Source: Sphingomonas sp. (GTDB lineage: Bacteria; Pseudomonadota; Alphaproteobacteria; Sphingomonadales; Sphingomonadaceae). From it: DNA of 5,675 nt. Position 1 is the first letter of the stretch, and each line of letters opens with the position of its first letter. The DNA is taken from contig JASLBO010000543.1 of NCBI GenBank assembly GCA_030146605.1, positions 1 through 5,675 of the forward strand, read 5' to 3'. Made by a program: the position numbers and the translations under genes. The notes beneath the pieces were generated by a model that made no database searches, was not told the DNA's origin, and saw only the letters and a program-made list of their open reading frames with translations. Positions 1 to 5,675 of the stretch are shown here, piece by piece.

Positions 1-27
1 ATCAGGGCGATCGCATATCGCCCTGAT
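1..27. repeat. Perfect 11-bp inverted repeat with 5-nt loop at the left edge
   Basis: Arms ATCAGGGCGAT (1-11) and ATCGCCCTGAT (17-27) are exact reverse complements around the loop CGCAT. The repeat lies inside the reading frame of the capsule-type gene, where it encodes the stretch IRAICDRPD. Because the left arm begins at base 1, the stem may extend further outside. There is no visible T-run, so nothing marks it as a terminator. Confidence 0.6.
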
Positions 28-1017
28 CACGCCCAGCTCTTCGATATAGTCCGGCGACAGGACCGAAGTGCTGGCTTCCGGATGGAAGTGGAGCGGGTAC
101 AGCAAATACCTGTTTGCCTCGACCTCGCCCTTGAACAATCGGGTTACCGCTCCGAAGCGAAGCTGCCTCTTTAGCTGCCGACGGAACATCGCCCAGGACC
201 ACGCCACCGGGTCCCCCGCTTGATAGGCCCAAGCCATGTCCTCGCGATACTGCGTTCGATAGCGAAGACCGCGGACGATCCGGTCGAACTTCTCGCGGTT
301 GGCATAGCGATTCATCAGGCTGCTCGGCATCAAAGACGCCCCGTCGCCGCCCTTCATCATATAGTCTGGAATGCGCCGCTCGATGGATTCGATATGGTCC
401 TCGGCGATCAACCGCGACTCCGGCGGGACGCCGTTTGCTCGAACCTCTTTGAGCAACACGGCGAGCGTCTCATAGTCGCGCAGGGCGCCGGTCGCGCTGA
501 TTTCGATGTAGCTGCCCGGTATCCGTGCCCCCTGAAGGCTGAAGAACGGGATGCCGCGGCGCGTCGCGACGCGATATGCGCCCAGCGCAAAGCTGTTGCT
601 GACAGGCTCGTACACGATGCCATCCGGGCGAACTGCATCGAACGTCTCTTCGAAAAACGCGTCCAACAGGGTAAGTGCTTCAGCATAGCTCATCTTGCCG
701 CTCGTCGTCAGCGGCGGCTTCACCTCAAAGCTCACCATCCGGTCGAAATCCGACAGCAACGAGGCCCATTTCAGGTCTGGCGACGGCTGGAACGGCGTTC
801 CCGATTCCATCATCGTGCGGCAATAGTCCGAGAAATAATAGCTGTTCGGAAGTGTCTTGCCGTTCCCGCCCAACACGTCGGTGAGGTGACAATCCAGCAC
901 ATAGCTCGGCTCGACTCCCAGTTTGGACAGCGAGCGACCGAGTTCGGTGAAGTATTCTCTGCTGAAAGGGGCAGAGTTGATCAGAAGGATGAGCTTCTTC
1001 CCTGTTGCGGCGGTCAC
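1..1017 (-). CDS. Capsule polysaccharide biosynthesis-family protein (PF05159-like), N-terminal 339 residues
   Basis: An open frame runs from GTG 1017-1015 to the left edge without a stop, giving 339 residues; the C-terminus is missing. The start is the only upstream initiation codon before an in-frame TGA at about 1030, and the first beta strand follows at once (KKLILLINSAPFSREYF, 7-23). FDAVRPDGIVYEP (126-138), RRGIPFFSLQGARIPGSYIE (153-172) and above all YPLHFHPEASTSVLSPDY (307-324) resemble the KpsS/KpsC-like capsule synthesis and related polysaccharide families, whose best known members are GT-B Kdo transferases. No signal peptide or membrane segment is visible, so it is probably cytoplasmic. 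Its position after pseG suggests that it handles the finished nonulosonic acid, perhaps as the transferase, but this is inference. The fold family is fairly clear from the PEAST motif; the exact reaction is unknown. Confidence 0.75.
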   Translation of the reverse strand, partial: MTAATGKKLILLINSAPFSREYFTELGRSLSKLGVEPSYVLDCHLTDVLGGNGKTLPNSYYFSDYCRTMMESGTPFQPSPDLKWASLLSDFDRMVSFEVKPPLTTSGKMSYAEALTLLDAFFEETFDAVRPDGIVYEPVSNSFALGAYRVATRRGIPFFSLQGARIPGSYIEISATGALRDYETLAVLLKEVRANGVPPESRLIAEDHIESIERRIPDYMMKGGDGASLMPSSLMNRYANREKFDRIVRGLRYRTQYREDMAWAYQAGDPVAWSWAMFRRQLKRQLRFGAVTRLFKGEVEANRYLLYPLHFHPEASTSVLSPDYIEELGVIRAICDRPD

Positions 1018-1211
1018 TTTATCTGAAGCTCAAGAATTGGAGGAAGGGCAGGCAAGCGGCAGGGGATCATCGATCTTGGAGCGGCATCCGGCACAGGCAC
1101 GTTGTATCGCCAACCTTCTCGCTTGTCGATTGTCACGTGTCCGGTCGCCCGCCCGGACGTCGCTCCGCTCGAGCGGCGCACCTCGTGCGCGATGCAGGGT
1201 GAAGCCTTCAT
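1014..1211 (-). CDS. Doubtful 65-codon ORF between pseG and the capsule-type gene
   Basis: This frame starts at an ATG overlapping the pseG stop (ATGA, 1211-1208) and stops in a TGA overlapping the likely GTG start of the next gene (GTGA, 1017-1014). Both 4-nt overlaps are what a translationally coupled gene would show. The predicted peptide is basic, rich in arginine, proline and alanine, has no hydrophobic segment or domain I recognise, and contains two cysteines. Its composition resembles a chance frame in GC-rich DNA. It may be noncoding, or it may act only by carrying ribosomes from pseG to the downstream GTG, which has no clear Shine-Dalgarno sequence of its own. The 190 nt here (1018-1207) otherwise hold only a weak promoter match and a 12-bp palindrome. 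Confidence 0.2.
   Translation of the reverse strand: MKASPCIAHEVRRSSGATSGRATGHVTIDKREGWRYNVPVPDAAPRSMIPCRLPALPPILELQIK
1101..1129 (-). promoter_or_regulatory. Possible sigma-70-like promoter upstream of the capsule-type gene
   Basis: On the minus strand TCGACA (1129-1124, five of six to TTGACA) is followed after 17 nt by TACAAC (1106-1101, four of six to TATAAT). It lies in the only sizeable gap between genes and would leave a leader of roughly 75-80 nt before the GTG at 1017. The match is weak and unproven; readthrough from pseG is equally possible. Confidence 0.25.
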
Positions 1212-2749
1212 GCCCGGTCGCCCGCGCGCCGGATCTTAACGAGGCGGCCTGTATCCCCTCGATAGCCAGCGCCCTCGAACATCTTTTGAGACGCTAGATT
1301 TCCGGGCACGACCTGCGCATGAATCTCCAGAGCGGGCTCGCCGAGGTTCAACATGCGTGCCTCGCCGGCGAGGAGCATGCGCTTGCCGAGTCCAAGCCCA
1401 TGCAGGTCCGGGTCCATGTACAGCGACACCTGCCAAGCGCCACCATCAAGCGCATCGAAGCGAATGACGCCGACAGGCCGCCTGCCGACCATGGCCAGGG
1501 ACAGCTTCCGCGATGGCGACGCGAGCACGCCAACCAGCCAGCGGACATGCTCTTCGTACCCTATCGTACCGGTATTGATCGACACCGACCGCGTTGCCGG
1601 GTCGTTGCGCCAGCGGTGGAGGAGGTCGGCATCGTCGAGCGTGGCAGGCCGCAGCGCGATCGTGCCCGCAAACATCGCCAGCGCCACGCGCTCTGCCCCG
1701 CGCCCGTCGACACATTGCCGGGAATTTTCGGACAAAGCGCGGCGCTGCTCGGGGTCGGCGAGCAACTCCTGCACGACGGTTTCCAGTGGCGGCGCGCCCG
1801 CGAGAAGGCGAGTGGCGTCGACGCCAGGCAGCGTGGCGCCCCGTACCACGCCGAGCTTGCTCAGGATCGGCACGACGGCGAGTTGGTTGGCTGCAAACAC
1901 AAGCGCCACAGTAGGCGCGCCGATGCAGCAGCGCTCGTAGCTCGATGTCCCGCCCGCGCCGATATGGAGATCGTGTCGCGCATAGAAGGCGCTGAGCTCC
2001 GGAAGGTCGACCGAAAGCATCGCGTTGCCGTCGGCGGCGCAGACGTCCGCAAGCGCAGCGAGGCGGGGGCTGGCAGCGCTCGAAACGGCTTCGATGCGTC
2101 CGCCAAAGCCCGCGCGGCGGAGCGCCTCGATGACCATTGCGGAGACGCCCTTTTTGTCGGTGCCTCCCATGAATACACCGATACTGCGGACCTGGGGCGA
2201 GAAGGCATAGCGCGGCGCGGCGCGATAGGCTGGGGAGAGGAGCGCCAACCGGGGGCCGGTCAGCATCCGCGCCGGTCGCTTAAGCCGACCAGCATATTTG
2301 TCAGCATGACTTTCCGCGGCATTGCTGTCGAGCAGGATCTCGGCCGCGATCGCTCGGTCACCGAGATCGTCGATCGCGAGGATCGCACACTCGAGCGCGC
2401 TCCGCACCGAATCATGCCATCGCGCATCGAACGCATAATGATCGACTATCACCCAATCGGGTGCCCATGCGTTCAGCGCAGTCGCAGTTTCCTGCGCGTC
2501 GCGTTGCCAGCCGGTTCGCGCCCATGCGGCATGCGGCACGTCGTCCGCGACGTCCGCCGCGTCATGCTCCGGAAGCCAGAAAACGGGATAGGCGGAATCT
2601 GCCATGACATGCCGCGCAACGGCATCGCCCCGAACGACGAAGCACGAAGTGCCCCCCAACTCGAGCATTGCATCCGCCAGCGCCAGGCATCGGCGCAGAT
2701 GGCCGACGCCCATCTCGCTCGTGGCGTCGGCGCGCAGGGCGATCTTCAC
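1208..2749 (-). CDS. pseG: Bifunctional PseG UDP-sugar hydrolase / PseH-like GNAT N-acetyltransferase
   Basis: This 513-residue protein fuses two consecutive steps of pseudaminic acid synthesis. Residues 1 to about 350 are PseG, a GT-B-fold hydrolase that removes UDP from UDP-2,4-diacetamido-2,4,6-trideoxy-beta-L-altropyranose. Its marks are MKIALRADAT, GVGHLRR with H17 (the position I recall as catalytic in Campylobacter PseG), IVDHYAFDARW (101-111), DDLG (127-130), FMGGTDKKG (193-201) and the nucleotide-binding GAGGTSSYERC (264-274). Residues about 362-513 are a GNAT domain: IALRPATLDDADLLHRWRND (364-383), the acetyl-CoA motif HGLGLGKRML (450-459), and NLASQKMFEGAGY with N484 and S487. This suits PseH, which N-acetylates the 4-amino sugar and so makes the PseG substrate. 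The GTG start has a GGAG 7 nt upstream. Plain PseG is about 270-350 residues, so the extra length is the fusion. PseG is firm; exact PseH chemistry for the C-terminal domain is inferred. Confidence 0.9.
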   Translation of the reverse strand: MKIALRADATSEMGVGHLRRCLALADAMLELGGTSCFVVRGDAVARHVMADSAYPVFWLPEHDAADVADDVPHAAWARTGWQRDAQETATALNAWAPDWVIVDHYAFDARWHDSVRSALECAILAIDDLGDRAIAAEILLDSNAAESHADKYAGRLKRPARMLTGPRLALLSPAYRAAPRYAFSPQVRSIGVFMGGTDKKGVSAMVIEALRRAGFGGRIEAVSSAASPRLAALADVCAADGNAMLSVDLPELSAFYARHDLHIGAGGTSSYERCCIGAPTVALVFAANQLAVVPILSKLGVVRGATLPGVDATRLLAGAPPLETVVQELLADPEQRRALSENSRQCVDGRGAERVALAMFAGTIALRPATLDDADLLHRWRNDPATRSVSINTGTIGYEEHVRWLVGVLASPSRKLSLAMVGRRPVGVIRFDALDGGAWQVSLYMDPDLHGLGLGKRMLLAGEARMLNLGEPALEIHAQVVPGNLASQKMFEGAGYRGDTGRLVKIRRAGDRA

Positions 2750-2750
2750 T

Positions 2751-3533
2751 TCAGGTCTCCAGCATCACTGCCGAATAAGTTCGGCGGATCGGAATGCCCG
2801 CGGCAGCCAAGGCCGCCTTGGCGCCAGCGGGGGTCTGCTCGGTGAAGTGGAAAATGCTGGCGGCTGCCACAGCGGAAGCCCCGGCCTGTTGCACTGCGTC
2901 GATCATGTCCTGGTAGCTGCCCGCGCCGCCTGACGCGATGACCGGGATCTTCACCGCCGAGGCGACAGCCTCGATCAGGGCAAGATCATAGCCCTCCATG
3001 GTGCCATCGCGTTCGATCGAGGTGATCAAGATCTCGCCCGCGCCGCGGCTCTCCAACTCGCGTGCCCATTCGACGATGTCGCGGCCGGTCGGCTTCGCGC
3101 CAGCATTGCTGTAGCATCGCCATCTGCCGTTCTCGGCGCGAACGTCAATGCTCGCGACCACGCACTGCACCCCGAAGCGCGCAGCGATATCGCTGACCAG
3201 CTCGGGCGTGGCGTACGCGGCACTGTTGACGCACACCTTGTCCGCACCGGCGCGCAGCAGCCGACGGACCTGGTCGATATTGGCGACTCCCCCGCCCACG
3301 GTCAGCGGAACGAAGCAATCCTGGCCGAAATCGGCCACCGATTCGAAATCGGGATCGTCGCCACTGCCATGCAGTGTGATGTCAACCAGCACCAACTCGT
3401 CGACTTCGCGCTGGTTGTATACCTTGATGGCCGGGAGCACCGGGCCGACGCGGCGCCAGCTATCGAAGCCGATCCCCTTCACCAGCCCGAAATTCTTCCA
3501 GAGCAGCGTCGGTATGACGCGAACCTTCAGCAT
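2751..3533 (-). CDS. hisF: HisF-like ammonia-channel subunit (WbuZ type), probably not a true cyclase
   Basis: The 260-residue (beta/alpha)8 barrel starts [14 protein letters not shown], aligning without gaps to the N-terminus of histidine-pathway HisF (MLAKRIIACLDVKD in Thermotoga maritima). The gate residues known in the Thermotoga enzyme occur at the same numbers: R5, E46, K99 and E167. D98, linked to glutaminase activation, is also kept, as is the second catalytic aspartate D130 (VVASIDV). However, the first catalytic aspartate, D11, is leucine here. Phosphate-site elements remain recognisable: GGGV (80-83), ERDGT (174-178), ASGGAGS (200-206) and AASIFHF (224-230). I infer a barrel that binds HisH, carries ammonia and may dock PseA, without making imidazole glycerol phosphate. 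Glycosyl-amidation proteins of the WbuZ type show the same change. It overlaps hisH by 7 nt and ends 1 nt before pseG. Confidence 0.9.
   Translation of the reverse strand: MLKVRVIPTLLWKNFGLVKGIGFDSWRRVGPVLPAIKVYNQREVDELVLVDITLHGSGDDPDFESVADFGQDCFVPLTVGGGVANIDQVRRLLRAGADKVCVNSAAYATPELVSDIAARFGVQCVVASIDVRAENGRWRCYSNAGAKPTGRDIVEWARELESRGAGEILITSIERDGTMEGYDLALIEAVASAVKIPVIASGGAGSYQDMIDAVQQAGASAVAAASIFHFTEQTPAGAKAALAAAGIPIRRTYSAVMLET
2757..2760 (-). promoter_or_regulatory. Ribosome binding site supporting the GTG start of pseG
   Basis: GGAG lies 7 nt before the GTG at 2749-2747, inside the last codons of hisF. This is the best-spaced Shine-Dalgarno match in the window. It fixes the start as GTG, which yields the family-typical N-terminus MKIALRADAT. 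Confidence 0.7.
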
Positions 3534-4171
3534 CCCGGGCCAGCCAGGAAGTTCGCGAGCAGCTTGAACCCTGCCTTCGAGCTCTTTTCCGGATGAAATT
3601 GCGTGCCCCAGACATGTCCGTGACGAACGGCGGCGGTCACGGGTATGTCGTACTGCGCGGTAGCGATCACATCCGCCGGATCCTTGGCATGGAACGCATA
3701 GCTGTGCGTGAAATAGAAGTCCGTACCGTCGGGAATGCCTGCGAACAGGCCATCCGCCGGCGCGCTTCTAACGATGTCGTTCCATCCGACATGCGGCAGC
3801 CGCAGGCTGCAGCCCAGCCCTCCCAGATGCACGACCTTACCCGGCACAAAGCCGAGCCCCGGGGTGCCCTCCGAATGCGCGTCATCGGCGCCTTCGACGC
3901 CGAAATCGGCCAGCAATTGCATGCCGACGCAAACCCCGAGCAGCGGGCGCCCGAACTCTCGGACCTCCTCTTGGATGGGTTCGACCCATCCGCCCTGCTC
4001 AAGCAACCGGGTGCAGTCGGTGAAGCTGCCGACGCCCGGCAGGATAAGGCAATCGTTGCGGTGCATATCGACCGGCCGCTCCACCAGGACAGGCGTGACG
4101 CTGAGCTCCTCCAGCGCCCGGATCACCGAGCCCAGATTGCCGACGCCATAGTCGATGACACCTACTTTCAT
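3527..4171 (-). CDS. hisH: HisH-like glutamine amidotransferase subunit (WbuY type) for sugar amidination
   Basis: The 214-residue class I (triad) glutaminase begins MKVGVIDYGVGNLGS at the ATG of the ATGA overlap with pseA. An upstream ATG at 4426 in the same frame would only add out-of-frame pseA sequence. The nucleophile C81 sits in LGVCVGMQLL (79-88), and H193 and E195 in QFHPEKS complete the triad. PGVGSF (45-50), HVGWND (127-132) and the YFTHSY stretch (153-158) are all as in HisH. It should hydrolyse glutamine and pass ammonia into the HisF-like barrel. In histidine synthesis the pair makes imidazole glycerol phosphate; here, between pseA and a HisF that lacks a cyclase residue, the ammonia is more likely meant for PseA, as with HisH2 in Pseudomonas O-antigen loci. 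The stop at 3529-3527 overlaps hisF by 7 nt, so coupled translation is likely. Confidence 0.9.
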   Translation of the reverse strand: MKVGVIDYGVGNLGSVIRALEELSVTPVLVERPVDMHRNDCLILPGVGSFTDCTRLLEQGGWVEPIQEEVREFGRPLLGVCVGMQLLADFGVEGADDAHSEGTPGLGFVPGKVVHLGGLGCSLRLPHVGWNDIVRSAPADGLFAGIPDGTDFYFTHSYAFHAKDPADVIATAQYDIPVTAAVRHGHVWGTQFHPEKSSKAGFKLLANFLAGPGC

Positions 4172-5319
4172 GCGTTGTCGTAGTTCAGCTTGGTCAGGTT
4201 GCCACTGCGATCCTTGACCAGCGCGCCGGATACATCGCGCTTGAAGATCTTCTTGTTGGTGAACTTGTCGCAGACACGGATGAACTCGTCGACTGTCATC
4301 TCCAGCGGATCGAGGATGTCGGCGAGCGGCTTGCCCAGGTATTCCCAGGGGAACTGCCCATCGAGCTTCTTCACGGCGTCGAGGCCGTCCTGGCGGGTCA
4401 GGCGTCCACGACGGATATGCAGACACGCCAGATCGGTCGTGCGGCCAAAACCGAACTTCAGATACTTGAAATAGTCGTGGATGCCCGTCTGGTAATTGTC
4501 CAGATTCTCGTAGTTGACCAGCGAGCCTTCCACGGCCTTGTCATAGGACGTGAAACCGTTGGCGACCGAGATGAGCGTGTTGGCCAGCCCGTCCCAGGGG
4601 ATGTAGTGGCCAAGGAACAGCCCGGTCACGCCGACGCGGGCGAGCTCCTCGTCGGTGGGGTAAGTGTAGTTGATCAGGTGCTTGGGCTCGATGCCCTCTT
4701 GCCCCACAAGGTCGGTGACGCGCATGCCGAGCAGCCCGCCGAATTCCTCGAGCCAGCGCCGGTTGAGAACGTTGTTTCCCGCGGCCGAAGCGGGCCCGCC
4801 ATATTCGTTCTGCGAATTCTCGCCCCATACGATCAATGGAACGTTGAACTGCACCGCAGCCCGCACGGGGATCGTGAAGATGCCCACGTGCTCGGGCCAA
4901 GAGATATCACCGACCTGAGTCAAGCCGACGCGATTGAGCTTGGCCCGCACCAGCGGATTGGGCGAGACCTCGACATAATCGACGCCCAGTCTCTTGAGGT
5001 TCTCGATATTCTTGCGGCCAATGTCGCTGAGATCGCACGTCGTCGAGGTTACGCAGAGCGGGTTTAGCCCAAACTGGAGCATCCGGACTACCTGGTAGGT
5101 GCTGTCCTTGCCGCCGCTGACTGGAACGATACAGTCCCAATTCTCGCCGCCCGGGCGACGATACTTTTCGAGCACGCGCTCAAGTTCGATCGCGCGCTGG
5201 TGCCAGTCGACTTCCTTGCGCGCCTCGTAGCTGCGGCAGGCATTGCAGATGCCCGTCCCGTCAATGTGCAAGTCGGGCTTGGTGTCCGGCATCACGCAGC
5301 GTTTGCAGTAGGTCAGCAT
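4168..5319 (-). CDS. pseA: N-acetyl sugar amidotransferase (PseA/WbpG/WbuX family)
   Basis: This 383-residue protein, a full length for the family, starts at ATG 5319-5317. It is predicted to replace the carbonyl oxygen of a sugar N-acetyl group with ammonia-derived nitrogen, giving an acetamidino group. In Campylobacter PseA this forms Pse5Ac7Am; in Pseudomonas WbpG it amidates an O-antigen mannuronic acid derivative. Visible signatures are an N-terminal pair of CxxC motifs (C5/C8 and C25/C28, probably a metal site) and the ATP-pyrophosphatase loop VPVSGGKDST at 65-74, the AMP-forming module shared with asparagine and GMP synthetases. WGENSQNEYGGP at 165-176 is also typical of the family. 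It has no glutaminase domain, which explains the HisH and HisF genes immediately downstream. The stop overlaps the next start by 4 nt (ATGA). The Shine-Dalgarno match is weak (GGA about 9 nt upstream). The family is clear; pseudaminic rather than another sugar as substrate is inferred from the neighbouring pseG. Confidence 0.9.
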   Translation of the reverse strand: MLTYCKRCVMPDTKPDLHIDGTGICNACRSYEARKEVDWHQRAIELERVLEKYRRPGGENWDCIVPVSGGKDSTYQVVRMLQFGLNPLCVTSTTCDLSDIGRKNIENLKRLGVDYVEVSPNPLVRAKLNRVGLTQVGDISWPEHVGIFTIPVRAAVQFNVPLIVWGENSQNEYGGPASAAGNNVLNRRWLEEFGGLLGMRVTDLVGQEGIEPKHLINYTYPTDEELARVGVTGLFLGHYIPWDGLANTLISVANGFTSYDKAVEGSLVNYENLDNYQTGIHDYFKYLKFGFGRTTDLACLHIRRGRLTRQDGLDAVKKLDGQFPWEYLGKPLADILDPLEMTVDEFIRVCDKFTNKKIFKRDVSGALVKDRSGNLTKLNYDNA

Positions 5320-5351
5320 TGTCTATCGTCCATCCGTATCCTGTCGGCCGC

Positions 5352-5675
5352 TCAGCGCTTTTCCATGAGGAACCAGGTAATGTCGTCCTGCGGAAATACC
5401 GGGTCGCGGCGATAGGCGAAGCCGTAATCGACCAGCGTCAGTTCTGGGTGACGCTCCATGATCTCGCCTGCGAAATCGCGCTTGAACAGCCGATCGGCGT
5501 GCCCGCGATACGGGATCGCGACAGGCGAGGGGTTATAGTATTCCGCTACCAGCAGGTAACGCCCGGTCGAAGCGACGAGCTTGTCGTACACCTGCGGCAG
5601 CACCTCCGGGTTGAGGTGGATCAGCACGCCCTTGATCAGTGCGAGGTCGAAGGTGCGGCCCGGCTCGAAATCGAG
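5352..5675 (-). CDS. Pseudaminic acid biosynthesis-associated SAM-dependent methyltransferase (C-terminal part)
   Basis: The frame is open to the right edge and ends in TGA at 5354-5352, leaving 107 C-terminal residues; the true start and the SAM-binding N-terminal half lie outside. The visible part opens with FDLALIKGVLIHLNP (about residues 9-23 of the fragment), which resembles the acidic-loop/motif IV region of Rossmann-fold class I methyltransferases. AEYYNP, YRGHADRLFKRDFAGE, LVDYGFAYRRD and FPQDDITWFLMEKR follow, a pattern I recognise from the methylase family found in pseudaminic acid loci (TIGR03587 type). Its substrate is not established; a sugar or sugar-nucleotide intermediate, or the finished nonulosonate, is inferred from context. 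It ends 32 nt before the amidotransferase gene and is probably in the same operon. An internal GTG at 5627-5625 is not the start, because family-like sequence continues upstream of it. Confidence 0.85.
   Translation of the reverse strand, partial: LDFEPGRTFDLALIKGVLIHLNPEVLPQVYDKLVASTGRYLLVAEYYNPSPVAIPYRGHADRLFKRDFAGEIMERHPELTLVDYGFAYRRDPVFPQDDITWFLMEKR

Noticed and set aside
408..686. Minus-strand frame of 92 codons
   Set aside because: It lies in another frame inside the capsule-type gene, which reads without a stop from 1017 to 1.
220..1026. Plus-strand open frame of 268 codons
   Set aside because: It is the antisense of the capsule-type gene, which is open across the same stretch and carries a family motif. 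The plus-strand peptide has no recognisable feature.
1165..1176. 12-bp palindrome CCGCTCGAGCGG in the gap after pseG, considered as a terminator
   Set aside because: The arms meet without a loop and no T-run follows on either strand, so a Rho-independent terminator is not supported.
1319..2845. Plus-strand open frame of 508 codons
   Set aside because: It runs antisense to pseG and hisF, whose motifs are unmistakable. The translation is rich in Arg, Ala and Pro with no recognisable domain, typical of antisense frames in GC-rich DNA.
3973..3991. Inverted repeat with 8-bp arms and a 3-nt loop
   Set aside because: It lies in the middle of hisH over the codons for GWVEPI, with no T-run. It is short enough to be a codon coincidence.
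2751..4171. hisH and hisF as histidine biosynthesis genes
   Set aside because: No other his gene is present, the pair is embedded between pseA and pseG, and HisF lacks the D11 cyclase residue.
3593..4183. Plus-strand open frame of 196 codons opposite hisH
   Set aside because: It is the antisense of a triad-intact HisH and has no domain of its own.
3527..4426. Longer hisH start at 4426 (299 residues)
   Set aside because: The extra 85 residues are pseA sequence read out of frame. The ATG at 4171 gives the exact HisH N-terminus.
4417..5067. Plus-strand open frame of 216 codons opposite pseA
   Set aside because: It overlaps the region after the pseA PP-loop on the opposite strand. pseA is fully supported by family motifs, so this is a shadow.

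Overview
The window looks like part of a surface-sugar (pseudaminic acid, a nonulosonic acid) locus from a GC-rich Gram-negative bacterium. Codons strongly favour G or C in the third position, and the gene style would suit an alphaproteobacterium such as a sphingomonad, but nothing here fixes the taxon. Every supported gene lies on the minus strand, so transcription runs from the right edge to the left edge. There is no tRNA, rRNA, CRISPR array or insertion sequence.

In transcription order: (1) 5675-5352, the C-terminal part of a SAM-dependent methyltransferase of the pseudaminic-acid-associated type; (2) 5319-4168, an N-acetyl-sugar amidotransferase (PseA/WbpG/WbuX family) with a PP-loop and a four-cysteine N-terminal cluster; (3) 4171-3527, a HisH-like glutaminase with an intact Cys-His-Glu triad; (4) 3533-2751, a HisF-like partner that keeps the ammonia-gate residues but has lost the first catalytic aspartate of the histidine-pathway cyclase; (5) 2749-1208, a fusion of PseG (UDP-sugar hydrolase) and a PseH-like GNAT acetyltransferase; (6) a 190-nt stretch, spanned by a doubtful 65-codon frame; and (7) 1017-1, the N-terminal 339 residues of a capsule-polysaccharide-biosynthesis-like protein that runs off the left edge.

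The parts fit one pathway. The PseH-like domain would N-acetylate the 4-amino UDP-sugar and the fused PseG domain would release UDP. PseI and PseF, not in the window, would then make CMP-pseudaminic acid. HisH would supply ammonia through the HisF barrel to PseA, which turns an N-acetyl group into an acetamidino group. The methylase may decorate the sugar further, and the capsule-type protein is a candidate transferase or export-linked enzyme. Genes 2 to 5 are joined by overlaps of 4 and 7 nt and a 1-nt gap, so they are probably co-translated.

The points most worth a second look are the non-cyclase HisF, the PseG-PseH fusion, the methylase next to the amidination genes, the 65-codon frame that touches both neighbours, and a perfect 11-bp inverted repeat at the left edge.
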